From the NCBI GenBank assembly GCA_050486265.1, contig JBJHCY010000008.1, positions 50,355 to 114,354 of the forward strand: a stretch of DNA of 64,000 bases, written 5' to 3'. Positions 1-9,024 of the stretch are shown here, piece after piece (position 1 is the first letter of the stretch; every line of letters begins with the position of its first letter). The DNA is from SLFH01 sp050486265 (GTDB taxonomy: Bacteria > Planctomycetota > Phycisphaerae > Phycisphaerales > UBA1924). Under the pieces are notes generated by a model that saw only the letters and a program-made list of their open reading frames with translations, did no database searches and was not told the DNA's origin. The translations under genes were made by a program, and so were the position numbers.

Positions 1-647
1 GGTTGCTGCGGGCGGATGCTCGAAGGCTCGCCGCAGCGGGAGAGCATGAGTCTGCGGCAGACCGTGTCACCGCCATCTACCGCATGTCGACGCAGTCGCG
101 CCGCGACGGCTTGCTGATCTGCGCGCTGGTCAATGCGAGCATCGCGTCGATGGCATCGATGGAGGCCCGCATGCTCGTCGCTGTCTACGAACTCGGGCCA
201 GACGCGAGGGCAAAGTTGCTCCGCGCCATGGACGCCCTGCCGCACGAGGACCCCTACGGCATCGAGTATGCCGTCGTCATCGAGCCGCAGATCTTTGTCG
301 AATGGATGCGTCGCTCTTTCACCGACGAGCGTCCGGGCGAGAAGCTCATCGAGGCGATGATGATCGAGGACAACGCTCGGGCGGAGCAGCTCCGCGCAAT
401 GTTCGGTACCGACCTCGCCCGCGAACTGGAACTTTACGAGCAGGTCGGCCGCGATGTCGTCCGCATCTGGAACGATCCCGAGGTTCTCGTCAAACTCGGC
501 GAGCTGAGCCGCGATCTCCAAGCCGGGAAGTATGGACAAATCGCAAGGCTGATGGCGCCAGCGTTCACCCACATTCGCCAGCAGTCCGAGCGGGCCGATC
601 GGGATCTTCAGCGGGCGCGTGCCGCGCTCTTGCGGGAGGACGATTGA
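1..647 (+). CDS. Paralogous exported protein 1, 5' end outside the window
   Basis: This is the C-terminal 214 codons of a gene that begins before the window; the frame is already open at base 3 and the first residues (LLRADARRLAA) match an internal stretch of the complete paralog at 1776-2813. The two are very alike over the whole visible part, for example YRMSTQSRRDGLLICA and the endings RARAALLREDD and RTRAALLRAED, so the missing part is expected to be about 130 residues with a signal peptide. No catalytic motif is visible and the fold looks all-helical. The next gene starts inside the stop codon (TGATG), so the two are probably cotranslated. Function unknown. Confidence 0.8.
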   Translation, partial: LLRADARRLAAAGEHESAADRVTAIYRMSTQSRRDGLLICALVNASIASMASMEARMLVAVYELGPDARAKLLRAMDALPHEDPYGIEYAVVIEPQIFVEWMRRSFTDERPGEKLIEAMMIEDNARAEQLRAMFGTDLARELELYEQVGRDVVRIWNDPEVLVKLGELSRDLQAGKYGQIARLMAPAFTHIRQQSERADRDLQRARAALLREDD

Positions 648-1681
648 TGGAAGGAAGGTCGGTGCGCACAAGCCGAGCGGGCTTCTGTTTCTCCCGGGGC
701 GTCGCCGCGATCGCGGCGGCGTTCCTTGCTGCGCCGGGCTTGGCCGAAGTCAATGAGGCTCACGCCGCTCCGGCCGCAGAGGCCGTCGAATTGAACGCGC
801 CCGATCGCTTCCGGGCCATCTTCAGTGAGCACGCGCTCTCGTTTACCATCTTCGAGAACACCGGCATCGGCCGGACGATCATGGTCCAGCCTGACTGGAC
901 GCCGGGCGAGGCGCACCGCGGCCTGCTCGAATCGATGCAGCCGCTGATCGGTTCGCTCGTCGAGGCGTCGCACGCCCCTTTGGCGCCGTGGGGCGAAGAC
1001 GCCGTCGACGCGCCCGTGCTGGAGGTCTGCTGCTGGCTGCGGTTCTACAACGCGTCGATCATGCTCGCCGCGGACGCGCGACGACTCGGGGCGTTGGGCG
1101 ACACAAAGGCCGCGGCCGAGCGCATCGGCGCGATCGTCCGCATGGCGGGGCACATCGGCGAGATCAGGCACTTTCAGTCCGCAGAGGCCGCCGAGACGCT
1201 CCTGCGCTTCGCCAGCGAAGAGTCGGAGTTTCTGATGGCGTCGCCCGGCGCCGGCGATGCGGAACGCGAAGTGATCCGCGATGCTGTCGCGACGATCGAC
1301 CCCGAAGATCCGGTCGGCTTCGCCGGCGCGATCGAGAACCAGCGGGCGATGGTGCTTCGGTTTATCGAGCTGCGCGATTCGCCGTCCGGAACCGGCGGCA
1401 AAGACGCCGATCGCGCCAGAAGCCACGCGGCCGACTCCGGCCTGACGCCGGATGTCATCGACCGCCGGCAGGCGGAGGCCTATTTCGAGGAAGTCGCCGA
1501 AGCGTGGGCGTCGCCCCGCCTGCATAAGCAGGTTGAATCGATGCAGTGGCGCCAGGAAACAGGCGTTTTCGGCGCAAGGTGGACGGTCGCCACGCCGCAC
1601 CCGCTGCGCCATGTCCTCGTAGTCGAGCGCAGCCGCGAGCATCTGCGGGTCCTGCGCGCCCTCGCCGGGGGCCGATCATGA
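647..1681 (+). CDS. Paralogous exported protein 2, unknown function
   Basis: A 344-residue protein whose ATG overlaps the stop of the preceding paralog. The first 40 residues look like a signal peptide: a basic start, then VAAIAAAFLAAPGLA, then an Ala-rich cleavage region. It is the most divergent member of the five-gene family, but it keeps the core ADARRLGALGDTKAAAERI, which matches ADARRLAAEGAHEAAADRI in the gene at 1776. It has two adjacent cysteines near residue 125 (VCCWLRF) that the others lack. The final 40 residues are Arg/His-rich and unlike the paralogs. Probably an extracytoplasmic helical protein; no function can be assigned. Confidence 0.75.
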   Translation: MEGRSVRTSRAGFCFSRGVAAIAAAFLAAPGLAEVNEAHAAPAAEAVELNAPDRFRAIFSEHALSFTIFENTGIGRTIMVQPDWTPGEAHRGLLESMQPLIGSLVEASHAPLAPWGEDAVDAPVLEVCCWLRFYNASIMLAADARRLGALGDTKAAAERIGAIVRMAGHIGEIRHFQSAEAAETLLRFASEESEFLMASPGAGDAEREVIRDAVATIDPEDPVGFAGAIENQRAMVLRFIELRDSPSGTGGKDADRARSHAADSGLTPDVIDRRQAEAYFEEVAEAWASPRLHKQVESMQWRQETGVFGARWTVATPHPLRHVLVVERSREHLRVLRALAGGRS

Positions 1682-1701
1682 GCCGGGAGCGTCGAAAGCC
1701 G

Positions 1702-1729
1702 TTGTGCTCGCGAGGTGATTCGGTAGACT
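1702..1729 (+). promoter_or_regulatory. Putative sigma-70-type promoter for the paralog/sigma-factor operon
   Basis: TTGTGC (1702-1707) and TAGACT (1724-1729) are separated by 16 bases. The expected transcript start near 1737 gives a leader of about 40 bases holding a small GCGGGG/CCCCGC hairpin (1744-1759) and AAGGAG at the right distance from the ATG at 1776. The same TAGACT hexamer is used at 25500. Confidence 0.45.
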
Positions 1730-1775
1730 GCCAAGAAGGGACGCGGGGCGGACCCCGCCGCAAGGAGCCTTTTCG

Positions 1776-2813
1776 ATGAAGATGAGATCAGTGCTGTGCA
1801 CGCTTGCCGCGGCGGGGGCCTTGGGCTCCGCGGCTGTCGGCGCCGCCTCGCCGGTCCCCGACGCGAGGGCGGAGGCGCAGCGGCTGATCGATCGCCCGAT
1901 CAACGCGGCGTTGCTGTATCAAAGGCTTTGGAGGGTGCACGACAGCCGGATCGAGGCGTTCAACGAGGCGACCCCGCAAGGTGAACTCGACTTTGAGAAC
2001 CCTCAGTGGGTTCCGGATGCATCGCTGTCAGAAGTCCTGCAAGACCTGCAGCCTCTTATCAAGGGCCTTATGGCTGCGGCTGAAGAACCGGAGGCGGACT
2101 GGGGCATCGAGCATCGCGCCGGTGTCGAGGCGACGGTTCCTCATCTTGGAGCACTTCGTGAATCGGTGAGGTTGCTGCGGGCGGACGCACGCAGGCTCGC
2201 CGCGGAGGGAGCGCACGAGGCCGCCGCCGACCGAATCATCGCGTTGTACCGGATGTCCACACAGTCGCGTCGCGACGGGTTGCTGATCTGCGCAGTAGTA
2301 AACATGGCGATCGGCTCGACAGCTTCGAGTGAGACCCGTGTGCTCGTCGATGTCTACGAGATCGACCCGGACATAAAGGCGAGAATTGTCCGCGCCATCG
2401 ACACGTTGCCTGACGAAGATCCCTACGGCATCGAATACGCAATCATCATGGAACCGCACCACTACGCCGAGTGGATCCGCCACACCTTTACCGAAGAGCG
2501 GCCTGGCGAGAGGCTTGTCGAGGCGATGATGATCGGCAATCAAACCATGGCCGACCGGCTCCGCGCGATGACCCGAGACGATCTCGCCCAAGAACTCGAG
2601 CGCTACGAGCAGTTCGGGCGCGATGCGATCCGTGCGTGGAACGATCCGGAAGCCCTCGCCAAAGTCACCGAGTTGGACTATGGGATCCTCCCCGGGAAGT
2701 ACGGGCACATCGCGGCGATGTCGCCGTCGATCCGGTACTTGCGCCAACAGTTCGAACAGGCCGACCGCGATCTGCGGCGAACGCGTGCCGCGCTCTTGCG
2801 GGCGGAAGATTGA
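1776..2813 (+). CDS. Paralogous exported protein 3, unknown function
   Basis: A 345-residue protein starting at an ATG with AAGGAG eight bases upstream. Residues 1-25 (MKMRSVLCTLAAAGALGSAAVGAAS) form a signal peptide. The mature part is Glu/Arg-rich, mostly helical, and shares the family core of a repeated ADARRLA...AADRI..YRMS segment, a DEDPYGIEYA segment and a C-terminal ARAALLRAED. It is the closest relative of the truncated gene at the left edge, consistent with recent tandem duplication. There is no lipobox, transmembrane segment after the signal, or known enzyme motif. It is followed after 34 bases by the next paralog on the same strand. Confidence 0.8.
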   Translation: MKMRSVLCTLAAAGALGSAAVGAASPVPDARAEAQRLIDRPINAALLYQRLWRVHDSRIEAFNEATPQGELDFENPQWVPDASLSEVLQDLQPLIKGLMAAAEEPEADWGIEHRAGVEATVPHLGALRESVRLLRADARRLAAEGAHEAAADRIIALYRMSTQSRRDGLLICAVVNMAIGSTASSETRVLVDVYEIDPDIKARIVRAIDTLPDEDPYGIEYAIIMEPHHYAEWIRHTFTEERPGERLVEAMMIGNQTMADRLRAMTRDDLAQELERYEQFGRDAIRAWNDPEALAKVTELDYGILPGKYGHIAAMSPSIRYLRQQFEQADRDLRRTRAALLRAED

Positions 2814-2847
2814 TGCTGAGCGGGTCTTGCGGGAAGGAGTCTTTGCG

Positions 2848-3870
2848 ATGAAGTTCAAATCAGTGATGTGCACGCTCGCGGCAGCGGGCGTCTTGTTCGT
2901 CTCTTGCGATCGCTTCGCTTTCGGCGTTTCGTCTGCTGCGGCCGGCGTCACCGCGAACGAGCGGCACGCAGACGACCGGAACGCGGCGGAGCTCTACCGA
3001 GCCGCGTGGGAGCGTCACGCCGATCTGCTCGACGCGTTCGAAGCCGAGCAGCAGCGAGCGGAGATTCAGTCAACGAGCGCCGAATGGACGCCGGAAGAGG
3101 AGACGATGGCCGTGCTCCGCGCGTGCCGCCCGCTGGTGGAGGATCTGATCGCCGCGACGCGTGCCGCCGAGGCGGAATGGGGCTTCCGCGATTCGGAAGA
3201 TTTCTTCGTCGAGTTGCCGCATCTCCGGATGCTGCGTGAGTCGGCCCGCCTGCTCGCGGCCGATGCGCGGGCGAGGATGGCCCTGAACGATCACAAAGGC
3301 GCCGCCGAGCGCATCGCGGCGATGTTCCGCATGTCCCGGCACCTGCGTGATGACGAAATCATCATCTCGTCGCTGGTCGCGATGGCGATCGGTCAGTTCG
3401 GCGTGCAGATGACCGAGCTGTTCATCGCCGAAGGGCGTCCGGCGCCAGAGCATCTCGCCCCGATCCGGGCCGCCGTCGACGCGATCCCCAAGGACGACCC
3501 GTTTTCGATGCTCGACGCGATCAAGGGCGATCGCCGGCGGGTAAGGACGGGCTTTCGGAACTGGATCGACGCGGGCGCGCCGCCCGAGAAGGCGCCGTCG
3601 TCGATCGATGCCCCGCTGAACCTCGCAGAGTCCATCGTCATGATGGCCCAACTCGAACGCCTGGACGCTTGCTACGAAGCGCTCATCGACGCCTGGCGGG
3701 CCGAGGACGCGGCTGAGAGGGTCGCAGAGCTCGAACGGCAGATCGAAGCGGGCAAGTACGGCTATCTCGCCCAGACCATGGCCCCGGCGATGACGCGGAT
3801 GTACGAGGCGGATCAGCGAGCAAAGGCACGCATCGCCGACGTCCGGGCGTTGCTGGAGGTGCAGCCATGA
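2848..3870 (+). CDS. Paralogous exported protein 4, unknown function
   Basis: A 340-residue protein. I chose the ATG at 2848 because GGAAGGAG lies just upstream and because it begins a signal peptide (MKFKSVMCTLAAAGVLFVSC) almost identical to that of the preceding paralog; the frame is open further upstream. Residues after the signal (NAAELYRAAWERHADLLDAF, then EWTPEEETMAVLRACRPLVEDLI) define a second subfamily shared with the next gene. The cysteine at the end of the signal (LFVSC) could be a weak lipobox, but the -3 position is not ideal. It ends in the ATGA overlap with the next gene. Confidence 0.8.
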   Translation: MKFKSVMCTLAAAGVLFVSCDRFAFGVSSAAAGVTANERHADDRNAAELYRAAWERHADLLDAFEAEQQRAEIQSTSAEWTPEEETMAVLRACRPLVEDLIAATRAAEAEWGFRDSEDFFVELPHLRMLRESARLLAADARARMALNDHKGAAERIAAMFRMSRHLRDDEIIISSLVAMAIGQFGVQMTELFIAEGRPAPEHLAPIRAAVDAIPKDDPFSMLDAIKGDRRRVRTGFRNWIDAGAPPEKAPSSIDAPLNLAESIVMMAQLERLDACYEALIDAWRAEDAAERVAELERQIEAGKYGYLAQTMAPAMTRMYEADQRAKARIADVRALLEVQP

Positions 3871-4895
3871 CTCGCCAAGTTTTGCAATTGTGTGTGTCGA
3901 TGCAGGCGTTGCCGAGATGCGTGCTGTTGAGTTGTCTGCTGATCTTCTTCGCCGCGGCGCCGCGAGCCGCTTCGCAGGAGGATGTGGCCGATAAGGCAAA
4001 CGCAGCGGATCTGTACCGCCTTGCGTGGGAGCGTCACGCCGATCTGCTCGACGCGTTCAACGCCGAGCAGCAGCGGACGGAGATTGAATTATCGAGCGCC
4101 GAGTGGACGCCGGAGAAGGAGACGATCGATGTGCTCCGCGCGTGCCGCCCGCTGGTGGAGGATCTGATCCGCGCATCGAGCGCGGGTGAAGCGGACTGGT
4201 TTGGCGAGAAGAAAGAGTTGTTCGCACCGCTTGCGCATCACGGTCGGTTGCGTTCCAGCGCCCGTTTGCTCGCCCTGGATGCAAGAGTGCAGATGGAAGC
4301 CGGAGATCATGCCGCGGCTGCCGATCGAGTCGCCGCGTTGTTCCGCATGTCCGGCCAGCTCCGCGGCGACGAACTCATTTCGGCTTTGCTCGGCATGGGC
4401 ATCTTCGATGTCGGCGCGCAGATGGCCGAGTTCTTCGTAAACGAGATCTCCACCGATGTCGAGCATCTGCGCCCGATCCGGGCGGCATTGGATGCTCTGT
4501 CCGACGAAGACCCTTTTGCGATGATCGACGCGATCGAAGGCGAGCGCCGCCGATCGACGGCAGGCTTGCGGAGTTGGCTCGAAGCCGGCGCGCCGCCGGA
4601 GGAGGCGCCGCGGGTGCTCGAAGGTCCGCTTCGCTTCGCCGAGGCTGTGTTCATCATGGGTCAGCTCGAACGACTCGACGCGTACTACGAAGAAATCATC
4701 GAAGCGTGGCAGGCCGAGGATCCACCAGCCAGAATCGCAGAGCTCGAACAGGCGGCGGCCGCCTGGCGGTACGGCATGCTCACGCAGATCATGGCCCCGG
4801 CGATTGGGCTGGCGTACAAGGCGGATCAACGCACCCAGGCCCGCATCGCCGAGGTCCGGGCGTTGCTCGAAGAGCACGGCGCGGGCGGGAGATGA
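3867..4895 (+). CDS. Paralogous exported protein 5, unknown function
   Basis: A 342-residue protein that overlaps the preceding gene by four bases (ATGA), so translational coupling is likely. The N-terminus (about residues 1-36, with LSCLLIFFAAAPRAAS) is a signal peptide. The mature sequence matches paralog 4 closely (ADLYRLAWERHADLLDAFNA, AEWTPEKETIDVLRACRPL) and shares the family DEDPF.MIDAIEGERRR segment. It is the last of the tandem array and sits directly before the sigma-factor gene, so the array and the sigma factor probably form one transcription unit. Function unknown. Confidence 0.8.
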   Translation: MTRQVLQLCVSMQALPRCVLLSCLLIFFAAAPRAASQEDVADKANAADLYRLAWERHADLLDAFNAEQQRTEIELSSAEWTPEKETIDVLRACRPLVEDLIRASSAGEADWFGEKKELFAPLAHHGRLRSSARLLALDARVQMEAGDHAAAADRVAALFRMSGQLRGDELISALLGMGIFDVGAQMAEFFVNEISTDVEHLRPIRAALDALSDEDPFAMIDAIEGERRRSTAGLRSWLEAGAPPEEAPRVLEGPLRFAEAVFIMGQLERLDAYYEEIIEAWQAEDPPARIAELEQAAAAWRYGMLTQIMAPAIGLAYKADQRTQARIAEVRALLEEHGAGGR

Positions 4896-4905
4896 AGTTC
4901 CACGC

Positions 4906-5487
4906 GTGCCTGTCTCCCCGCAGCAACTCCTCCGCCGTTTCCATCGCGGCGATCCGGCCGCCGCCGAGGCGCTCTGGTCGTTGCTCGCGTCGCGGATGCT
5001 CGGCGTCGCCTCGCGGATTGTCGGCGCCGACGCGGAGGACCTGGTGCAGCAGGCGTTTCTCAAGGCGCTGCAGACGCCCCGGCGTGAGATCCGGAAGGTG
5101 CGCGACGCCGAGGCGTGGCTCTTTGTCATTCTTCGCAACTCGTGTCTTTCTATCGTCCGTGAACGCCGTCGCGAGGCCTTGCGGCGGGCTCGGGTCGCCA
5201 ACGGCTCGCCGCCGGGACCGAGCCGGGCCGCGTTGAACGGCACGCCCGACGCAACGCCCCCGATCGTCCGTTTGCTTGAGCATCTGTCGGACGATCTGCG
5301 CGAGCCGGTGCTGCTCCGCCACGCCGGGGGGCTGACATTCACGCAGATCGCGCTGGTGCTCGGCCTGCCTCGCTCGACCGTCGCGGACCGCTACGCGAGG
5401 GCGCTCGAAACGATCCGGAAGCTCGCGGCCGAGCCGACCGGGGCGGGCGCGGCCCGTCCGACACATCTCGTGGAGGCTGGAGAATGA
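4906..5487 (+). CDS. ECF-type RNA polymerase sigma factor
   Basis: About 193 residues with both core regions of an extracytoplasmic-function sigma factor. Region 2 runs from RRFHRGDPAAAEALW through DAEDLVQQAFLKALQ to DAEAWLFVILRNSCLSIVRE; region 4 is LEHLSDDLREPVLLRHAGGL followed by the helix-turn-helix TFTQIALVLGLPRSTVADR. The linker is Pro/Gly-rich. The start is uncertain: I propose GTG at 4906, since the frame is open far upstream into the preceding gene. It lies 10 bases after the last paralog and overlaps the next gene by ATGA, the usual arrangement of an ECF factor with its regulator. Confidence 0.85.
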   Translation: MPVSPQQLLRRFHRGDPAAAEALWSLLASRMLGVASRIVGADAEDLVQQAFLKALQTPRREIRKVRDAEAWLFVILRNSCLSIVRERRREALRRARVANGSPPGPSRAALNGTPDATPPIVRLLEHLSDDLREPVLLRHAGGLTFTQIALVLGLPRSTVADRYARALETIRKLAAEPTGAGAARPTHLVEAGE

Positions 5488-5993
5488 ACAACAGAGTCGC
5501 TCACGAACTCGACGACGCGCTGCGTCCGAGGGCCGAAGCAAAGGGCCCGCCCGGCCCGGTAATCGAAGCCGCGGCCCGCGCCCGCAGAGCCGCGCAGGCC
5601 CGACGGTTCGGAGCGCTGGGCGCGCTCGCCCTCGTGCCTGTTGCGGGGCTGGTGCTGGTCTCGCTCGGCGTGCCGCTGTTTTCGATCACCGAGCCGCCGA
5701 AGCAGGCGGTCGCGACGGGTCCGGGCCAGACCGGCGGCGAATCTGCACACGCTGAGCCGGCCGACACGACCTCGCTCGCCGCAAACCCCGAGACTCCTTC
5801 GGCGCCGACCTCCATCCGTCCGAGGCCCCACCCCGACTCCCTGCTCGCCCTGTCGCGGGGCGAGGAGCGTCCGCCTGAGGCGACGGTCCGACGACCCGAT
5901 CGCACGGACGATCTCTCGATCCGGGCCGGCTCGCTTCGGCAGTTGCAGGAGTCCGGCCTGCTCGGCCCGGCCGAAGATCCCGCCGGCCCCTGA
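5484..5993 (+). CDS. Single-pass membrane protein, candidate anti-sigma factor
   Basis: A 169-residue protein overlapping the sigma-factor gene by four bases. The first 45 residues are charged and cytoplasmic in character (MNNRVAHELDDALRPRAEAK), followed by one membrane helix at about residues 46-68 (GALGALALVPVAGLVLVSLG) and a Pro/Thr/Ser-rich, probably exported tail of about 100 residues. Position and topology fit an anti-sigma factor. I do not see the zinc-binding H...C..C signature of the ZAS domain, so the assignment rests on context. The tail contains no recognisable domain. Confidence 0.55.
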   Translation: MNNRVAHELDDALRPRAEAKGPPGPVIEAAARARRAAQARRFGALGALALVPVAGLVLVSLGVPLFSITEPPKQAVATGPGQTGGESAHAEPADTTSLAANPETPSAPTSIRPRPHPDSLLALSRGEERPPEATVRRPDRTDDLSIRAGSLRQLQESGLLGPAEDPAGP

Positions 5994-6068
5994 TTCCGCC
6001 GAGGTCGTTCCCGCCGGCCGCCCGATCCCGCCTGCAGGGCCGGGCGGGCTCGGGCCGATATCGGTCCC

Positions 6069-8888
6069 ATGCGAACCCCCGCGATCCTGGCGCTCGCGGC
6101 CTGCTTGGCCGCCATCCCCGCCCGGGCGCAGACCGACGCCCCCGAAGACGCCCCGTCCGCCGGCGAGGCGAGCGCGATCGCGCGTCCCTCGGCCGCCCGG
6201 CGTGTGGTCAGGGTCTTTGACTTCGAGGAGCAGCACACCGCCGACACGCCCCTGCCCCAGAACTGGTGGGCGGCCCAGGACAACCCGCCCCAGCGCCCCC
6301 GCCCCGGCTTTCCGATCTGGAACCGCCCGAGGCTCGACTTCCAGGTCGCCCACACCGGCGGCGGCTCGGCCCGCGTCCCGGCGCGCGGGGGCAGCACCTG
6401 CCTCCGGCTCGCCCCCGGCGTGATCCCCGTCTTCCCCGGCGGCGATTACCGTATCGAGGGGTTCGTCATGACCCGCGGGATGCGCCACGCTCGGGCCGGG
6501 CTGATCGCGCGGTTTCTCGATCAATCCGGCGAGCCGATCTCCGGCGCCGAGTCGTACTCGGAGTTGGTTGTTTCTGAAGACGAATGGACGCCTTTGGAGG
6601 CGGAGTTGATCGGGCTCTTCCCCGAGGCGGTGTTTCTGCAGCTCGATCTCGTGGTGCTCCAGCCGCAGCACCGGCCGGGCGATCCGCCGGACATGTGGCG
6701 CGAGGATATCGAGGCGGTCGCGTACTTCGACGACATCTCGGTGACGCAGATCGCGCGGGTTGAGGTGAGTTCGCCGGCGCCGATGGGCGTCTTCCTCGAC
6801 CCCGAGATCCCCGAGGTCGGCGTCCTGGTGCGCGATCTGACGGGCGAGCGGCTCGTGGGCGACCTCCGCGTGTACGACATCGACGGGCGGGTCGTCGACC
6901 GCGCCCACCTGCGGATCGGCCGCGGGGGGATCGAGTCCAACTGGCGCCCGGACATCAAGCGCTACGGGTGGTACCGTGCGCGGCTGGATGTCTACGCCAA
7001 CGACGAAGTGCTCGGACGGGCGCAGACCGCGTTCCTCTTCCTGCCGCAACGCAGCGGCATCGGCGGGGGGGGCGGGGCCGACGGGCGCGGCGCGACGCAC
7101 CGGGCCCGTTTCGGCCTCGACTTGACTGACCTGCCGCTCTCGGCGTGGGACGCGGCGCCGCCGCTGCTTGAGCGTCTGGGCGTCGGGGCGGTGACATTGA
7201 ACGCGATGGTGGATCGTGAGGGGTTCGACAGCCGCGACAGGATCGAATCGATCGCATCGGCGACGAGCGCGCTCCGCGACCGCTGGGCGGAGGTGACGCT
7301 CGGCGTCTTCCCGCCGGAGTCGTGGCCTCCGCCGGGCGAGCTCGCCCGTTACAACTCGTGGCGCGAGGCGATTCTCGATCGGTCGGATGTGTGGGCCCAG
7401 CGGATCGATCCGCTCCTGGACCGCTTCGGGCAGCGCGTCGACCGCTGGCAGGTCGATCCGCCCGGCTGGCCGCCCGTGATGGACGCGGCTTTTGTCGAAG
7501 CGAACGCCGAGTTTGTGTCGAGGCTCTCGCGCCTGGTGCCCGGGCCGGTGCTGACCGCGCCCGCGAGGGCCGACGCGCCGCCCGCGCGCAACCGGCTCGG
7601 CCACCTCGGGCGCGTCGTGCTCAGGGCCGAGGCTTACCTCCGCCCCGAGGCGATCTCCGAGGCGTTGCGGACCTACCGGGACGCCGCGGCAAGATCGCGG
7701 ACAGAGCTCGCACTGGCGATCGACCCGATCGATCTGAAGGTCTTCGGCGGTCGGGCCCAGGCCGACGACATCGCGCGCAAGGTGGTGCTCGCCCGTGCGG
7801 CAGGCGACATCGCCGACGCCGACGACGCGCGCCCGCTCCGACTCCTGCTCGCAGATCCGCTGGTGATCCACCGCGGACGCCGCACACGCTACGAGCCGAC
7901 GCCCGCTTCGGCCGCGTGGCGCACGCTCGCCGACCACCTCTCGACGCGGCGTGTCGCCCTCCGCCTGCCGAGCGACGAGGGCGTTCATGCCTACCTGCTC
8001 TCGCCGTTGTCTGGCGTGTCTGAATCGGTCGGCGCGGTGGTGGTCGCGTGGAGCGATCGCGCCGTGCGCACGCCCGACACGCTGCAGATGCGCCTCGGCG
8101 ACGGGACGCTGCGCGTCGTCGACCTCTTCGGCAACGAGAGCTTCGTATCGCCCGGCCCGTCGAGCGCCGGCGCCGAGCACACGCTGGCGCTCGGTTCGTC
8201 GCCCGTCTTCGTGCACGGCGTCGACGAAGAGCTGGTTCGTTTCCAGGCGTCGTTCATGATCGATCCGCCGACACTGCCCACCGAGAACCGCGTGCTCGAC
8301 CGGTTCGTGGTGCTGACGAATCCGTGGCCGGTCTCGGTCGCCGGGCGGTACGCGATCTACCCGCCCGATTTCGAGACGATCGGCCGGACCGACAGCCGCT
8401 GGTCGTTTGCGCCCGCGGCCGGAACTTTCGAGATCCCCGCGCAGGGCGAACTGCGTCTGCCGATCACCGCGGCACTCAGCCCGCTGGAGCAGGCGGGGGA
8501 GCGGGAGATCGTGATGGATGTGCGCCTGACGGCCGACCGATCCCGCGGCATCGTCCGCCTCCGCACCTCGATGGGCGTCGGGACCGAGGGCGTCGATGTG
8601 CGGCTCGTCTCGCGCCGTGCGCCGAACCTCGCGGGGCGCGACATCCACATCGAGGCCGTCGTGACGAACACTTCAGACGAAGCCCGCGCGTTCGAGATCA
8701 CCGTGGTCGCCGGCCCGGAGTACCCGCGCCAGCAGGGCTCGCTCGGCGAACTCGAGCCCGGCGGGTCGGTGATGCGCCGTTTCGTCTTCCCCGACGCCCG
8801 CGACAGAATCCCCGGCCGGCGCGTCTTCGTCAGCCTCCGCGATGTCGACACCGGCGCGAGGGTCAACAAGTCCGTCGAGATTGACTGA
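6069..8888 (+). CDS. Large secreted multidomain protein, possibly carbohydrate-related
   Basis: A 939-residue protein with a clear signal peptide (MRTPAILALAACLAAIPARA). Residues about 40-230 resemble a jelly-roll carbohydrate-binding module: a strand-rich region with RVFDFEEQHT, FPGGDYRIEGFV and YFDDISVTQI. A Gly-rich linker near residue 335 leads to a helical/strand-alternating region (about 350-620) that could be a degenerate TIM barrel. The last 250 residues look like beta-sandwich repeats of the kind found around glycosidase domains (VTNTSDEARAFEITVV). I cannot point to a catalytic pair of acids, so I do not call an enzyme. It is 75 bases downstream of the anti-sigma candidate and may share its transcript. 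Confidence 0.65.
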   Translation: MRTPAILALAACLAAIPARAQTDAPEDAPSAGEASAIARPSAARRVVRVFDFEEQHTADTPLPQNWWAAQDNPPQRPRPGFPIWNRPRLDFQVAHTGGGSARVPARGGSTCLRLAPGVIPVFPGGDYRIEGFVMTRGMRHARAGLIARFLDQSGEPISGAESYSELVVSEDEWTPLEAELIGLFPEAVFLQLDLVVLQPQHRPGDPPDMWREDIEAVAYFDDISVTQIARVEVSSPAPMGVFLDPEIPEVGVLVRDLTGERLVGDLRVYDIDGRVVDRAHLRIGRGGIESNWRPDIKRYGWYRARLDVYANDEVLGRAQTAFLFLPQRSGIGGGGGADGRGATHRARFGLDLTDLPLSAWDAAPPLLERLGVGAVTLNAMVDREGFDSRDRIESIASATSALRDRWAEVTLGVFPPESWPPPGELARYNSWREAILDRSDVWAQRIDPLLDRFGQRVDRWQVDPPGWPPVMDAAFVEANAEFVSRLSRLVPGPVLTAPARADAPPARNRLGHLGRVVLRAEAYLRPEAISEALRTYRDAAARSRTELALAIDPIDLKVFGGRAQADDIARKVVLARAAGDIADADDARPLRLLLADPLVIHRGRRTRYEPTPASAAWRTLADHLSTRRVALRLPSDEGVHAYLLSPLSGVSESVGAVVVAWSDRAVRTPDTLQMRLGDGTLRVVDLFGNESFVSPGPSSAGAEHTLALGSSPVFVHGVDEELVRFQASFMIDPPTLPTENRVLDRFVVLTNPWPVSVAGRYAIYPPDFETIGRTDSRWSFAPAAGTFEIPAQGELRLPITAALSPLEQAGEREIVMDVRLTADRSRGIVRLRTSMGVGTEGVDVRLVSRRAPNLAGRDIHIEAVVTNTSDEARAFEITVVAGPEYPRQQGSLGELEPGGSVMRRFVFPDARDRIPGRRVFVSLRDVDTGARVNKSVEID

Positions 8889-8963
8889 GCGGTCTTGGGG
8901 CAAGGTCGGCCGAGGCGTGTTGTTCAAGTGCGCTTGTGTCTGCGATGAAGTGATCGATCCAAC

Positions 8964-8992
8964 CACTGGCGGGCAAGCCGCCAGTGCCACAG
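8964..8992. repeat. Hairpin repeat copy 1
   Basis: Stem CACTGGCGG / CCGCCAGTG with a five-base GCAAG loop, followed by CCACAG. It lies between two convergent genes in a 136-base gap that otherwise holds nothing recognisable. It is the first of seven copies in this window. Confidence 0.9.
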
Positions 8993-9024
8993 AAGAGCCG
9001 AGGCTTCGCTCGTCGAAAACAGGG

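Noticed and set aside
5391..8648. A 1085-codon minus-strand open frame opposite the secreted protein
   Set aside because: It runs through the sigma factor, the anti-sigma candidate and the secreted protein, all with good plus-strand evidence.
8964..8992. Reading every CACTGGCGG hairpin as an intrinsic terminator
   Set aside because: Only the copy at 47719 has a U-tract; the others have CCACAG or unrelated bases after the stem.
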